From assembly GCA_944474755.1 (NCBI GenBank), contig OX104115.1:50952648-51016647 (forward strand): a DNA stretch of 64,000 nt. Reading direction: 5' to 3'. Positions 12,901 through 22,758 of the stretch are shown piece after piece (the first letter of the stretch is position 1; each line of letters starts with the position of its first letter). The position numbers were made by a program, and so were the translations under genes. Under the pieces are notes generated by a model. That model was not told the origin of the DNA. It worked only from the letters and a program-made list of their open reading frames with translations, and ran no database searches. The stretch is from Limnoperna fortunei. Lineage: Eukaryota; Mollusca; Bivalvia; Mytilida; Modiolidae.

Positions 12901-14356
12901 TTGTCGTGTAAAAACATGATAACGACGCTCATTTGTTATTAATTTATAACTTAAGGAGCAATCAGACGTTTATGTAAAGATGTCAACATATCTTGTCAAA
13001 TATATAAAAACGTTACCCGACACGTCTTATTAAGCTTATACATGCTTCATTTCAAACCATTATAATAATATTAAGAACTGAGTTGTAATCGAATTGAATT
13101 GTTATAGTCTCTGTGTATTAACCCCAAATACAAAGAACATAGACGTATTGTTAAATTCGAAATTTTATAAATCAGTAGTGTAGATGACCATAGGCGACTG
13201 ACTTTGTATGTTTAAATTAGATTTATCATTGCCATAGTTTAGGTTAAAATTGCAAAAAAGTTATAATTAGATATTATTACGTTATTAAACACCGTTTAAA
13301 GGTATATATGGATGTATAATCATGACCAAATTCACTCACAAAGCAAATAAATGTAAAGATTTTTATGATATGTTTATGAGTGAATTGGTCGCGTGTATAC
13401 ATCTATCAATCTCTTTAAAACTGTGTAAATCATTATTATTCTTTTAAATTGCAAAACTGCATTAAATTATGGTATTTGTATCCAAATCATGCGTTCATTT
13501 TGCACAAGATCATTTTTGCAAACCTTTTCGGAAAGTATATCAATAAGCATCATCGATCGAAAAAAATACGCTTCAAAAATATAGTATAATATTGTTACTA
13601 TCTTATGAAAGTATTTTTTATTTATAAACTTTTTGACACCTGATAAATTTTAAGAACAGTTCATTGTAGAAGTTTTTTCTTGACTAATATTTGTTATATG
13701 AATATGTGCTACTTCTTCCGTATTTTTAAGATCTTTTAATGCTGGACAAGAAAATCTTAATTGCGTATGTAAATTGAATGTTTTTAAAACAGTTTGAAAA
13801 CATATAAATCATTTTATTATCTATATAAAACATAACTTTATCGATGTATCCGTGACAAATACGAAATTTTATAACTTAACAGATGTTATACACTGTAAGA
13901 ACGATAACAGTCACACCACGATAAGAAGAATCTACGAAAATCTTATATTTTAGTTGATATTTTCATGCAAGAAAGTAAAATATAAACATTAAATGAATTC
14001 ATATAATGTAGTTGTGAATGACAAAAACGAATTACATCTATGGTTGCTAAGTAAGGTTTTAAAATAACAATTTTACCAGACTTTTGTTTAAAAAATTCTT
14101 CAGCCAGCTGTTTACTGCTAAATTCGTTATTATTTTGAACACAGCACATTAACTGTGCTGTATGAGTGACAGCATTTCTAGAAATTATAAACTAAGTCTT
14201 ACATACCATATTTACTTTATCTGGTCCGCCAATCACAACTTTGTTTTTGTTATTAAACTGTTTATCTTTTGGGACAGAACCTCCATATAATAATCCAACA
14301 CAACATAAAACCACAAACATAAGTAATAGAAAACAACGGCCTATATAACGTAACAT
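4914..14356 (-). CDS. Secreted PDGF/VEGF-family growth factor (PVF-like), six exons, 350 aa
   Basis: Exons are 14356-14207, 7736-7490, 7021-6798, 6467-6355, 5535-5401 and 5097-4914; every intron is GT-AG and phases agree (0, 1, 0, 2, 2). Residues 1-25 form a signal peptide. The cystine-knot domain spans about 150-237, with Cys 152, 180, 186-187 (SGCC), 194 and the closing CGC at 235-237. After it comes a C-x-C-x-C cluster (263-267) like the C-terminal repeats of VEGF-C/D, more cysteines at 291, 297, 302 and 314, and a furin-like RDKR at 327-330. The product should be a dimeric extracellular ligand for a PDGF/VEGF-type receptor tyrosine kinase (known for the family). Oddities: the usual second cysteine is absent (PEYT where P-x-C-V is expected) and three residues are inserted before GCC. 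The family call is firm; orthology within it is not. Confidence 0.87.
5401..5535 (-). CDS. Growth-factor exon 5: cysteine-rich tail, part 1
   Basis: Encodes residues 245-289 plus two bases. The acceptor is TTATTCGTTTCAG and the donor is TTTTAA|GTAAGTG. It begins KCDKDCPHPF and contains DCVCDC, matching the C-x(10-12)-C-x-C-x-C pattern of VEGF-C/D C-terminal repeats. Confidence 0.85.
6355..6467 (-). CDS. Growth-factor exon 4: end of cystine-knot domain
   Basis: Encodes residues 208-244 plus two bases. The donor is CCAAA|GTAAGTTG. It contains the closing RCGCRD, equivalent to the C-x-C that ends the PDGF/VEGF domain, and an NVT possible glycosylation site. Confidence 0.87.
6798..7021 (-). CDS. 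Growth-factor exon 3: first half of cystine-knot domain
   Basis: Encodes residues 133-207. The acceptor is ATACTGTTTTCAG and the donor is TTTATA|GTGAGT. It contains FPEYTILHVCRNVSGCC, the core of the PDGF/VEGF signature, and a following EC. NVS next to the double cysteine is a possible N-glycosylation site. Confidence 0.87.
7490..7736 (-). CDS. Growth-factor exon 2: acidic propeptide
   Basis: Encodes residues 51-132 plus one base of the next codon. The acceptor is TTTATTTTCAG and the donor is GGATG|GTATGC. The residues are charged and cysteine-free, with an acidic stretch around EDIDEDWLAEDYDFDTDIKD, so this is probably a propeptide before the cystine-knot domain. Reading past the donor meets a TAA at 7428-7430. 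The phase-1 donor joins exactly to exon 3, which favours splicing here. Confidence 0.8.
7737..9851. other. Distal part of growth-factor intron 1, nothing else seen
   Basis: AT-rich intron sequence with short chance frames only (8015-8206, 8914-9132). No splice-flanked exon or known repeat was recognised. Confidence 0.45.
9852..9928. repeat. (AC)n(AG)n microsatellite
   Basis: A short AC run passes directly into about 35 uninterrupted AG units (9859-9928). It lies in intron 1 of the growth-factor gene and should be length-polymorphic. Confidence 0.97.
10378..11480 (-). mobile_element. Reverse-transcriptase retroelement relic, copy A (Penelope-like)
   Basis: On the minus strand the RT motifs come in order. 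A motif-A-like FDFSTL lies near 11465-11440, then FLIDNIFVMFG (about 11300-11240), a decayed motif B ending FVYSYEDEF (about 11185-11150), motif C near 11110-11085, and GDYLHSIYQRELEIKDNTNT. The 3' untranslated part, shared with the other copies, ends near 10378 in a GTTTTCTTGTTATTTTT-type terminus. The catalytic YIDD is CIND here and several frames are broken, so it is inactive. The FDFSTLYT-type motif A and long GIPMGTN-type motif B suggest Penelope-like RT; the class is inferred. It lies in intron 1 of the growth-factor gene, in the same orientation. Confidence 0.8.
11481..13288. other. Intron 1 middle part, nothing seen
   Basis: AT-rich; the short frames at 12365-12562 and 12605-12823 show no recognisable protein. 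Confidence 0.45.
13289..13426. repeat. Fold-back repeat, arms about 54 bp
   Basis: The left arm (13289-13342) includes GACCAAATTCACTCA and the right arm (about 13374-13426) includes TGAGTGAATTGGTC and GTATACATCTAT. The arms are imperfectly complementary along their full length around a short AT-rich loop. It looks like a palindromic MITE in intron 1. No target duplication was identified. Confidence 0.7.
14207..14356 (-). CDS. Growth-factor exon 1: signal peptide
   Basis: Encodes residues 1-50. A basic start (MLRYIGR) is followed by a run of hydrophobic residues, CFLLLMFVVLCCVGLLYG, a standard secretion signal. The donor is ATG|GTATGTAAG with phase 0. The frame stays open upstream to 14698, but a good acceptor (TTTCTATTTGCAG) ends at 14589. 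The exon therefore probably begins at 14588 with about 230 bases of 5' untranslated sequence, and the ATG at 14356 is chosen because the signal peptide follows it directly. Confidence 0.82.
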
Positions 14357-14588
14357 TGTAGTTTGTAAATGCTTCTTTAGATGCTTGTAACACGTGATAC
14401 TATTACTTGTTAATTGTTGGTGATATATTCGCTCTGTATGAATGGGAATTTTCTGACTGTCGCGGTGAAAACACTTTGTACACACTTTTGATGAGTTACT
14501 AAAATTACTATATGAGCCGTAAGCAATTATTGAATCGTCCTGTGAGTATCTTTGTGGGGTCTGCTCTGAATTGTCATCACAGCTTACC

Positions 14589-16867
14589 CTGCAAATAGAA
14601 ATCAAATTTAAAACCGTGCAATTTCGTGTTTCTAATTTTATTTGACAAAAAAGACATCGCAGCGTCGACGTAACGAAAACAACAAACGTACTGTTCATAG
14701 TAAAAATAACATTTTCACAGCAAGATCAGTTTCATCTACATTTCTAAATTACAAAACGTCATTTAATTTATTGAGACTCTCGGGTACACAAATTACTTAT
14801 CATGATAATACAAAATTACCACGTTGCTTTTCAAATGTAATTATTCGCTTTTCCATTTACACGAAAAAATATTATCAGCTTCATCCGCCACAATATCAAC
14901 GTTATCTTATTTGTTCTGGCAATCGTAGCAAGTTTAACAATACTAATGCTATTATGCCTATTGCGTTTCAAATGCAAATAGATAAAATTAATCTTTCATG
15001 TTATTGATGCCATTTTAATGTGAGTTCTTAAAATCTAAAACTTCAAAAAGATAACAGACAGTTTCAATATCGATACCAAATACTGTTTCAACAGTATAAC
15101 AATTGACATGTGTGGGAGTTTTAATAGTGGATACTATGTATTCATGACATATTGTTTGAGACTCGGAAATAATTAGTTGTCAAAAGATTCACTTGACCTC
15201 ACGGTTATTACATCTGTACTTTTCAAAAACTCTTAACAAACCTTTTGCCTTGTCGCAATGAACAGGGCTTTTAATTGTCGAATTTTACATGTTAAAATGC
15301 TTAGGAGTACGGGGCTGTATCTTTCTAATAATTACCAGACATTTGAAAATGAAACCTGTCAATGGTGCAATTACAAGATTTTATATACATGGATTTCCTA
15401 GCACATTATTTCAAGATCTTTAAGTTAAATAATTGAACTGTACTGATAATATTTATCTTTCACTTATAATTAAACACATTAGTTCAAAAGGCAGAAAATA
15501 AATGTTTCTTGTCAAAACAGAGTGTATTCTTGACAATTGTAGGTTTGTTTTCTAAATAAACAAGAGAAAAGTATTAACTGATTTTATTTCAATTTACTTA
15601 TATCTGATCTGATGGCTATACCACATAATGATTAAAGAGAACAAATTTCTTTTAAAACTCTGTCTATATGTAAGACAGAATTGTATAATGAGTTTAATGC
15701 GTTTAAATTGTATTAAGAATTTGAATATAGAAATAGACCTAATTATTTTTCTATTAGACCTACATCAAATTAACACATGTAGATAGGTATGAAAATGTCA
15801 ACGTTCATTTGGTTATAAACTTCATAAATGCCACATGCTGTGCAAGTAAAACATGCTGACTTTGACGTAATATTATGCATGCATGCATGGATTCTTCAGA
15901 ATGTGAGAAAACGACAGACCGCACGTAGATACAGTCGCGCTGCATGTGCTAGTGAAAGCTATGATGCTGTACTGTACTCAATTTCATTGTGGTAGATAAA
16001 GTCCATTATGAAAGTATTAAATACATGAAGTATTCACTTATTAGTCTGTTCTTAAGCACACCGTTCATTTTGGGCAATGTTCTTTTTCAGAAACAACAAT
16101 TCAAAATTATTAGTATTTTGCTGCAATGGAAGCATAATGACAACTTGTTTATAAGCAACCTCTGTGTTCCCTGTACATACGTAGTATTACATAAGTTGGT
16201 ACAAACAATAATATATTCATAATTGCAGATCTAAAAATGTAATTTTAAAAAGTACAAACAATAATGCACAATTAACTATTAGAAATAAATGCGGCAAGCT
16301 GAATTACCTTATTTGTTGTTGAAGTACATTAGCCTTGTAAAGATTGCATATTAGCACAATATAAGTGCAAATAATCATACCATAATGATTAATGCCAATC
16401 ACACCTTTAATATAAAGCAAAGCTGCCTCAACCTAATTATAATTATATTTAACTATTCTTCGCTTCTTGAACAATTTATATTGTTAAATTATCATTTCAT
16501 ACACATAACAAATGGAACGAGACAATAATGTTAAAAATTTTTATATACCGTCTTTACACAACTTCGATCTGTTATCAAATATGTCCAATAAATTTCTAGT
16601 AAGTATACCTGAGTTATTACGTTTTGTTTTACATGTTGCTGACAAAATACAACTAAATATCTTAGTAGTCAAGGTCACTTTGCGACACAGCTGTTAAATA
16701 TCACATTAATGACTATGGAAATGACATAACTTTGATTTCAGTCTGCATTTGTAAATCAAAATCCATATTTAGTTTGTTTAAATTCGTTTTGCCCAAATAA
16801 ATATAAACTAGTTATAAATAACTATCAGCCAATTAATAATGTGTAACATGAAGAATGATCTTAAAAA
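14589..16867. other. Upstream region of the growth-factor gene
   Basis: This would contain the promoter. I see no convincing TATA box or CpG island, only AT-rich DNA, a GCATGCATGCATG run near 15877 and chance frames. Confidence 0.35.
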
Positions 16868-17480
16868 GAAAACGAACACTGATTGGTCAATAAGAATAAA
16901 AAACTATAAGACCGTGACAAATCGAGATTAAAATATAAAAAACAAAACCAAAACAAAGTAACTCAAGCCCCAAAAATATGGGTACACGTAGGTGAGTAAA
17001 CCGTATGAGCTTGTAGTGCCTGCCTGTAATAAGACACCGGAAAGTAACTCGAGTCAAGGAAACCGTCCTTTTTAGTAATAAGAAGCCTCCGAAAATATAT
17101 CTGCTGCCATTTGGAAGTGAATTTTTACATTAGTCGTTTTTACAGTCTTTGAACTTTTCAAGAAAACATCGACCCAAGTACAACGAATCCTTCTGTGAGA
17201 TTTTATTGGTCAATAGAAGGGTCCAATCTAGAGAATCAGAATATTAATCGAGCATAACGTAAGAGTTGTTAAATGTAAACACCATACGTAAGAGCTAGTG
17301 GAATGTTGATATCAATGAACGAAAGTTGTAAGTTTGGAAGCTGAAGTCATTACGGTCGTTGTAGAGTTTAGTTTGTACTTTTCCTCTTGAGTCTATTTCA
17401 AGAAAAAGGTCAAAGGAAGACGCCGTTTGATTGTGCCGGTAGAGTCCTTAACACGTGGTCCTTTCCTCTTTGAAGGATGA
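16868..17480 (-). mobile_element. Reverse-transcriptase retroelement relic, copy C
   Basis: This is homologous to copies A and B in the same order. First come the ACAAAACCAAAACAAAG-type 3' untranslated segment and the diverged cap of the coding end (16868-17060). The segment complementary to the DFNFPIVNFPFI region follows near 17300-17360, then the region before motif C. Many small indels make it the most decayed long copy. No open frame survives. Confidence 0.65.
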
Positions 17481-19360
17481 AAAAATAAATTTGATTTATA
17501 AATTGTCTGATATTTTCCATGACGTAATCCACTTCACCCTTTAGGTTTTACGGTTATATTACGTTTTCTATAATGTATTGAGTACAACTTTCACAGATTT
17601 ACTAACAAAAGACTACGGTAACAATGTTATTTCACTTAAATTATTACTTAATAGAAATAGTGAACAACATATGCATAAAATGGTCGTTTTCATTTATATT
17701 GCTGTTAAAATAATTTATAGCTAATGCCGTTGTTTTAAAAAAAAGATAAATGTAAACGTGAAAATAGAAATCTTTTTAATCTGTCTTACCTATATGTTGA
17801 TTGCGTCATTAATAATTCCCATGATACAATTAGACTATGACAGTTGTTGTTGTGTATTATATAACAGTATATACATGATGATGCAATCTTTAAACATAAA
17901 ATTGTTTTATACAGTTGTCATTGGTCGTCGTTATATCCTATACGGAAATGTAGACATCTGTGCTCAATGTCACTATGTTTTTTCAATTGTATTAACGCCT
18001 TACGAGATTCACTATATTTTAACCTTCGATGAACCACATTCAGAGGTATTAAAATAAATCGTTGAATTTGCAAACAACTGCACAAATATCGATCTCAGTA
18101 AGAGTATATACCTATAAGCTCTTATATGGATAATAAAAAAACCTTTGGAACTAAATTTAAGGGCTTTTTTAAATAAAAAATTAAAGAAATAATAGAAGTT
18201 GTACGTCTTTGAAGTAACGATTTGCACCTACCAACCTTGTACCATCCTTCTGTTTAAATTTTAAAATAGCTGAGGTTTAAATTGTGTTCACAATGAACAG
18301 TTATGTTAATATTAAACCTATTAATGTATCATAGCAATTGTATGGAGTACTAATCTTAAATGTAATTGAACATATTTGCTAATTATATGTACTATTTAAT
18401 GATAATAATAATTTTCATTTTCCCTGTTTGAACCTCAAATATACAAATACTGTCTACACCTTTCACTCATATGCATATTAATTATGTAATATTAGTATTC
18501 AGACGAAAGCATAATTAAATTCCAGTTAGTTTGTCAAATAAAGCTTACGAAAAACTATGGGTTGGCAAAAAAGATGTTTTATAATAGTTGTTTAATATTA
18601 CTTTCATATCAAAATAGTTAAACATCGTCAGTGTAGATATAGCGACACAATATCAATGAATGTAAAGCAACGGATGATTTCATTCATAAAAGTTGTAAAA
18701 CTCCAACATATTATTGAAATGTTTATGTAAACCATATAACCTAATAAATAGTATCTTGTTTACGTATTTAAATTTAAAATTCCCATGAACAAATGTTACA
18801 AGAATTATTTTTTTAACTTAAATTGTTATTTAGTTTGTAATAAATCCGAATGAAAAAGGCATTATGAAATTGTGATGGTTGTAAAAAATTGTAAACAATT
18901 TCCTGCGCATATAAGACACATTTTTGTTTACGTTTTCTTGATATTTTCAACGATTTCTTGATACTTTTTATATAATATGTTTGATGTTACTTATGATACA
19001 TCATAATATTAGAAAAGTACCTATTTATTTATCTGTTATGTGTAAACCGTCATAAAGTCAGTTAAGGATGCTTCCATCCAAAATTTGTGCAGCAGAACAA
19101 AACGCTCTCTGCAGTTATAGATACCACGAAAAATGGTGTGACAAGTATTCTGGAGCTTTCCATGTTATGCAATATTACAGTTTCTTCCTGTGGCAATAAA
19201 GCAACTCCTACTTCACAGTTGATACCTATATACAAATTAATTTTATGTTGTAAATAGCATTCATTGTTCACATCCATTAACATATTGCTAACCGATCAAT
19301 AAACTGACATACTAAAAATCACCATTGATAATTATAGATTATTTACGTTTTTGTTAAACG
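17481..19360. other. AT-rich intergenic, nothing firm
   Basis: Contains a 73-codon minus frame at 19062-19283 with protein-like composition (SSRILVTPFFVV) that I do not recognise, and a 99-codon plus frame at 17758-18057 rich in Ile, Leu and Tyr that looks like chance. Confidence 0.35.
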
Positions 19361-19560
19361 AGGTGCATTTTCTCGTCGTATCTCATCGAAGGGCGACAGC
19401 CCTGAGATGAGATGGCGAGAAGGTGCATCGAGTTTTGAAATACGTAAATAATATGTTTATCGCTGTTTTGTAACATTGTGACGTCACAATGTTTACTTAA
19501 CGACGTCTTGACAGCGAGCTGAGATGGGGCCCATCTCACGCTAGTAGAGTGAGATGGAAT
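19361..19560. repeat. Cluster of hairpins and perfect palindromes
   Basis: Positions 19361-19430 fold into a hairpin with about 30-bp imperfect arms around AGGGCGACAGCCCT. Positions 19472-19493 are a perfect 22-bp palindrome centred on TGACGTCA. Positions 19520-19538 are a palindrome around GGGGCCC, and 19531-39 (CCATCTCAC) is perfectly complementary to 19549-57. TGAGATGG-type words recur. A decayed fold-back element is the simplest reading. Confidence 0.7.
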
Positions 19561-21180
19561 AATATCGCACATAAAGATCAAAGGAAAATACTGCAAAATG
19601 CGATAATTTATATATTGTTAAAGACTATACTTTGTCTTTCTGTACTGTGCATTGTTTCACATACTCTGGAATAATTGTTATGAACAATCATTGACTGATT
19701 CCTATGTCATGTAGTTGGTTACTATAATCGTCTCCAGAATTGAATGATATTTTAAAGAACCATTAAAATATAATTAGACAGGCAGAAAGATAATTGTATC
19801 TAATCTTTGTTGACTATTTCTAAAAACTTAATCCATGCATTTAAACTAAGACAAATCAAAAAGTCTTAATGATATTAATGTAAACTAACACATCCGTTAA
19901 AATTTGATAAGACTTCGAAATTGTTACGCAAAAAAGTATTTTCTAATCTAAAGCTTTTTGCCTTCTGCTCTTCGGTAGTATAAACTTCAAAGTTATCATG
20001 GTTACATTTCAGTGCATTGCAATGTCAACAGATGCTCTCTGCAGATTGTAAATTATCCACACAGTGACGTAATACAGACCACCTTGAGCAACCTTAAACG
20101 TTTAGACAACTAAAGTTAGGTCAATAATACTCTTCAAGGTCATAAAAAATGCTTGCAGTGTACATTTATCTACAAAGACTTCTTTAGTGCAACAATAGGC
20201 TGTGAAGGTTATCGTGATTGCGTTTCAAGGTCGTGCGCACGTTTTTTTTTGTTGAAAATTGCATAGCAGCATAAGTGTAACACAAATATAAAAAGCAACG
20301 TTGAAAACATCGACCTACCATTCTCATGATTACTTTAATTCAATCGCAACCTTTTATGGCAACTAATAAAATAACCCCATCATAGAAAATGACGAATCAT
20401 CGTCAAAGGTTAACAACGAATAAAAATATAATTATATAAATAAATCGCACGAGTAATGTATAGAGTTATCGCATTATACATATAACAATCACTTAACGAA
20501 GATGTAGTAGAACAGTCACCCGAAGAAAAGGTTGTGCGCATGTATGTTTTTAAAAATAGATTTTAATAAGATAATGTAAATATTAAAAGCACGAACTTTA
20601 AAAAAATGCACTCACTTGTTTAATATATCGGCAAAAAGTATCGAAAGCATTGACTATGCCGATTCATTTATAAATAATAAGACAAGCAGCTATAGACATT
20701 GTTATAACTACAAACAAAAATAGAAGTCGATATAACCGTACTCGTACATATACATTGATATTTAAACGGCAACTATTTCACAGATTTTGGAAAAAATATT
20801 TACACGCGAACATGTTGTTAACCTAATTAAATCTTATTGATGATGTCAATTTTACACTATACCGCACATTTACGTTTTAGTTTAAGCATATCGCATTCGT
20901 AACAACTTAAAAACTAAAAGGATTGTGGTACACGTTTTAAAAACTAATGACTAAAAACGTTGGTTTAACGACTTTAAAACCATTAACGTTATACAAGGAA
21001 AATTCATAATAGTGTAGTATAATATACAATAAAACCAAATATGACTCCTCCAATTTTTTTTCAACTTCCAAGGTTTTCCTGTATTTTAATTTGTAGATAA
21101 TTTTAGCCGGATTTGGTATAACGTTTTGGAATTTTTTTGATAAAAGCTAAACAACATGTTAATCATTTGGATTCCGAATA
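19561..21180. other. AT-rich intergenic, nothing seen
   Basis: No recognisable gene, RNA or repeat. Confidence 0.45.
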
Positions 21181-21236
21181 TTGGTTGGGTTTGAGAGCCA
21201 CTGATGAGTCTTGATTAGACTCGTTCAGAGCAAAAA
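21181..21236 (+). ncRNA. Degenerate hammerhead-ribozyme motif, copy 1
   Basis: CACTGATGAGTCTTGATTAG begins at 21199. It contains the hammerhead core CTGATGA followed by a stem-II hairpin (GAGTCT, loop, AGACTC). The expected GAAA core after stem II is replaced by TCGTTCAG, so it is probably inactive. Type I hammerheads of this sequence are known from Penelope-like elements and retrozymes of bivalves; the match here is from memory of that motif. Confidence 0.55.
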
Positions 21237-22542
21237 AGAAAAAAATAAAATCTTTACCATTTCATTTTAAAGACAACATATTATATTAAATCTGTCCAAA
21301 CAGTGGTCAAGCGACAAATGTAAACCATGAATAAACAACTTGAGCTAAAATGAACATGAATTAAGAAGTACAAGAAACATTGTAAAAGTAGCGTAACCTA
21401 CTAATAATTCATTAGTTTAAAAAAATGATAATTTTTTACTACGTTAATTGGAATTTTAAAACTATCCTTTTATTTTAGGTTAACTAGTGTTAACATAGAC
21501 GACCGTTTATACATTGATTGACGTTGACCTATTTTTGAAAAAATAAAAAAAACAAATACAGTAAGGCTGTTATTCCAATTCTTTTTCGACGTACATTGTT
21601 TACACTAGCGTTTATTCACCTACCCGTTTCGATACAAAGTATTTGTAAGATTTTAGCACAGTTTTTCAAATTCGTTCTTGGTTAACAGGACAGACTCAGC
21701 AATATAGAGATACAGTCAATTATATGGTTTACTAGAATATTGTCATTTAAAAAAATAAAATATCTTTGCGTGCCTTTGTGTCTATACACATTTCACTAAA
21801 TTTCAAAGAACAAGTGCCTTTACGTTCATTTTCTTATCTATGAAATAGAAAAAAACTTATGAATGATTTTGTTGTAATTTGTATTCGTTAGACTGAATAT
21901 AAATACGAAAAGTAGAAAAAGTACTTACCGGTTAGCAATTTCCTAACCTTTTGACTTTATTTACATTTTCTATTGACCAGTTCGATAAGACGTCAAATGT
22001 TTGGCTTAACGACTTTTAGACCATTAACTTATTTACAACATGATAAGAAAACCATTCTAATCCAAATACATAAGATATAAAGTGGAATGTTTTATTACAT
22101 TTCACTGTGAAGTATTCAACTAACTACTGGTCACTCCATTTAGTTTAAGTCTACTGGACAAATAAATAAATGCCTTAAGTACGTAGTGCAATGACTATGT
22201 TCAGTTTTGATAGTATTGAAGGACATGTACTCTTCCATTATACAGGCTATAAAAAGCTAGACTGTATCTGCTACCACATCGACATGCATATTTTCATGAA
22301 CTTTTTATAGAAATACCAACAACCTCATAAAAATATTGTAAAGATATCAATAGAAAAAATGCACGCAAGAAGATAGCGTTATCAATGAAAAGGAAATTTA
22401 GTCAGGGTTGAAGTATTTAATGCGGTTAATAAGTATGATTATCAAATGTGTGAAAGATGTATTAATTGATTAAATTTTGTTGAGCGTCAAGTGAACACTA
22501 TTTTAGCAATTTTAAAGACGAGAACAAGATTTTTGACTGCAA
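21237..22542. other. AT-rich intergenic, nothing seen
   Basis: No recognisable feature. Confidence 0.45.
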
Positions 22543-22758
22543 TTAGAAAAACATTATTATGTAGGCACAGAAATCACAGTCTGGAATGACTCCACTCCTA
22601 TCTACTGGCAAAGAGTATGGTACCACAGCACATAACCCATCAACGTAACTTAAAGCATCCTCCAGGTTCCGACGCGCCACCTGCGACATCCCGGAAGCTG
22701 TGTTGGTCAAGCCCTGGAGAAAGCTCCTAGTACCCAGTTTAATATTAATAATTTCCAA
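22543..22758 (-). other. Unrecognised coding-like fragment
   Basis: A 71-codon minus frame whose base composition is clearly richer in G+C than its surroundings. Its protein looks natural (LQGLTNTASGMSQVARRNLE, then DGLCAVVPYSLPVDRSGV). I do not recognise the family. It could be an exon, a transposon coding fragment or a processed pseudogene. The clearest candidate acceptor is CTTTCTCCAG near 22709. No function is claimed. Confidence 0.3.
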
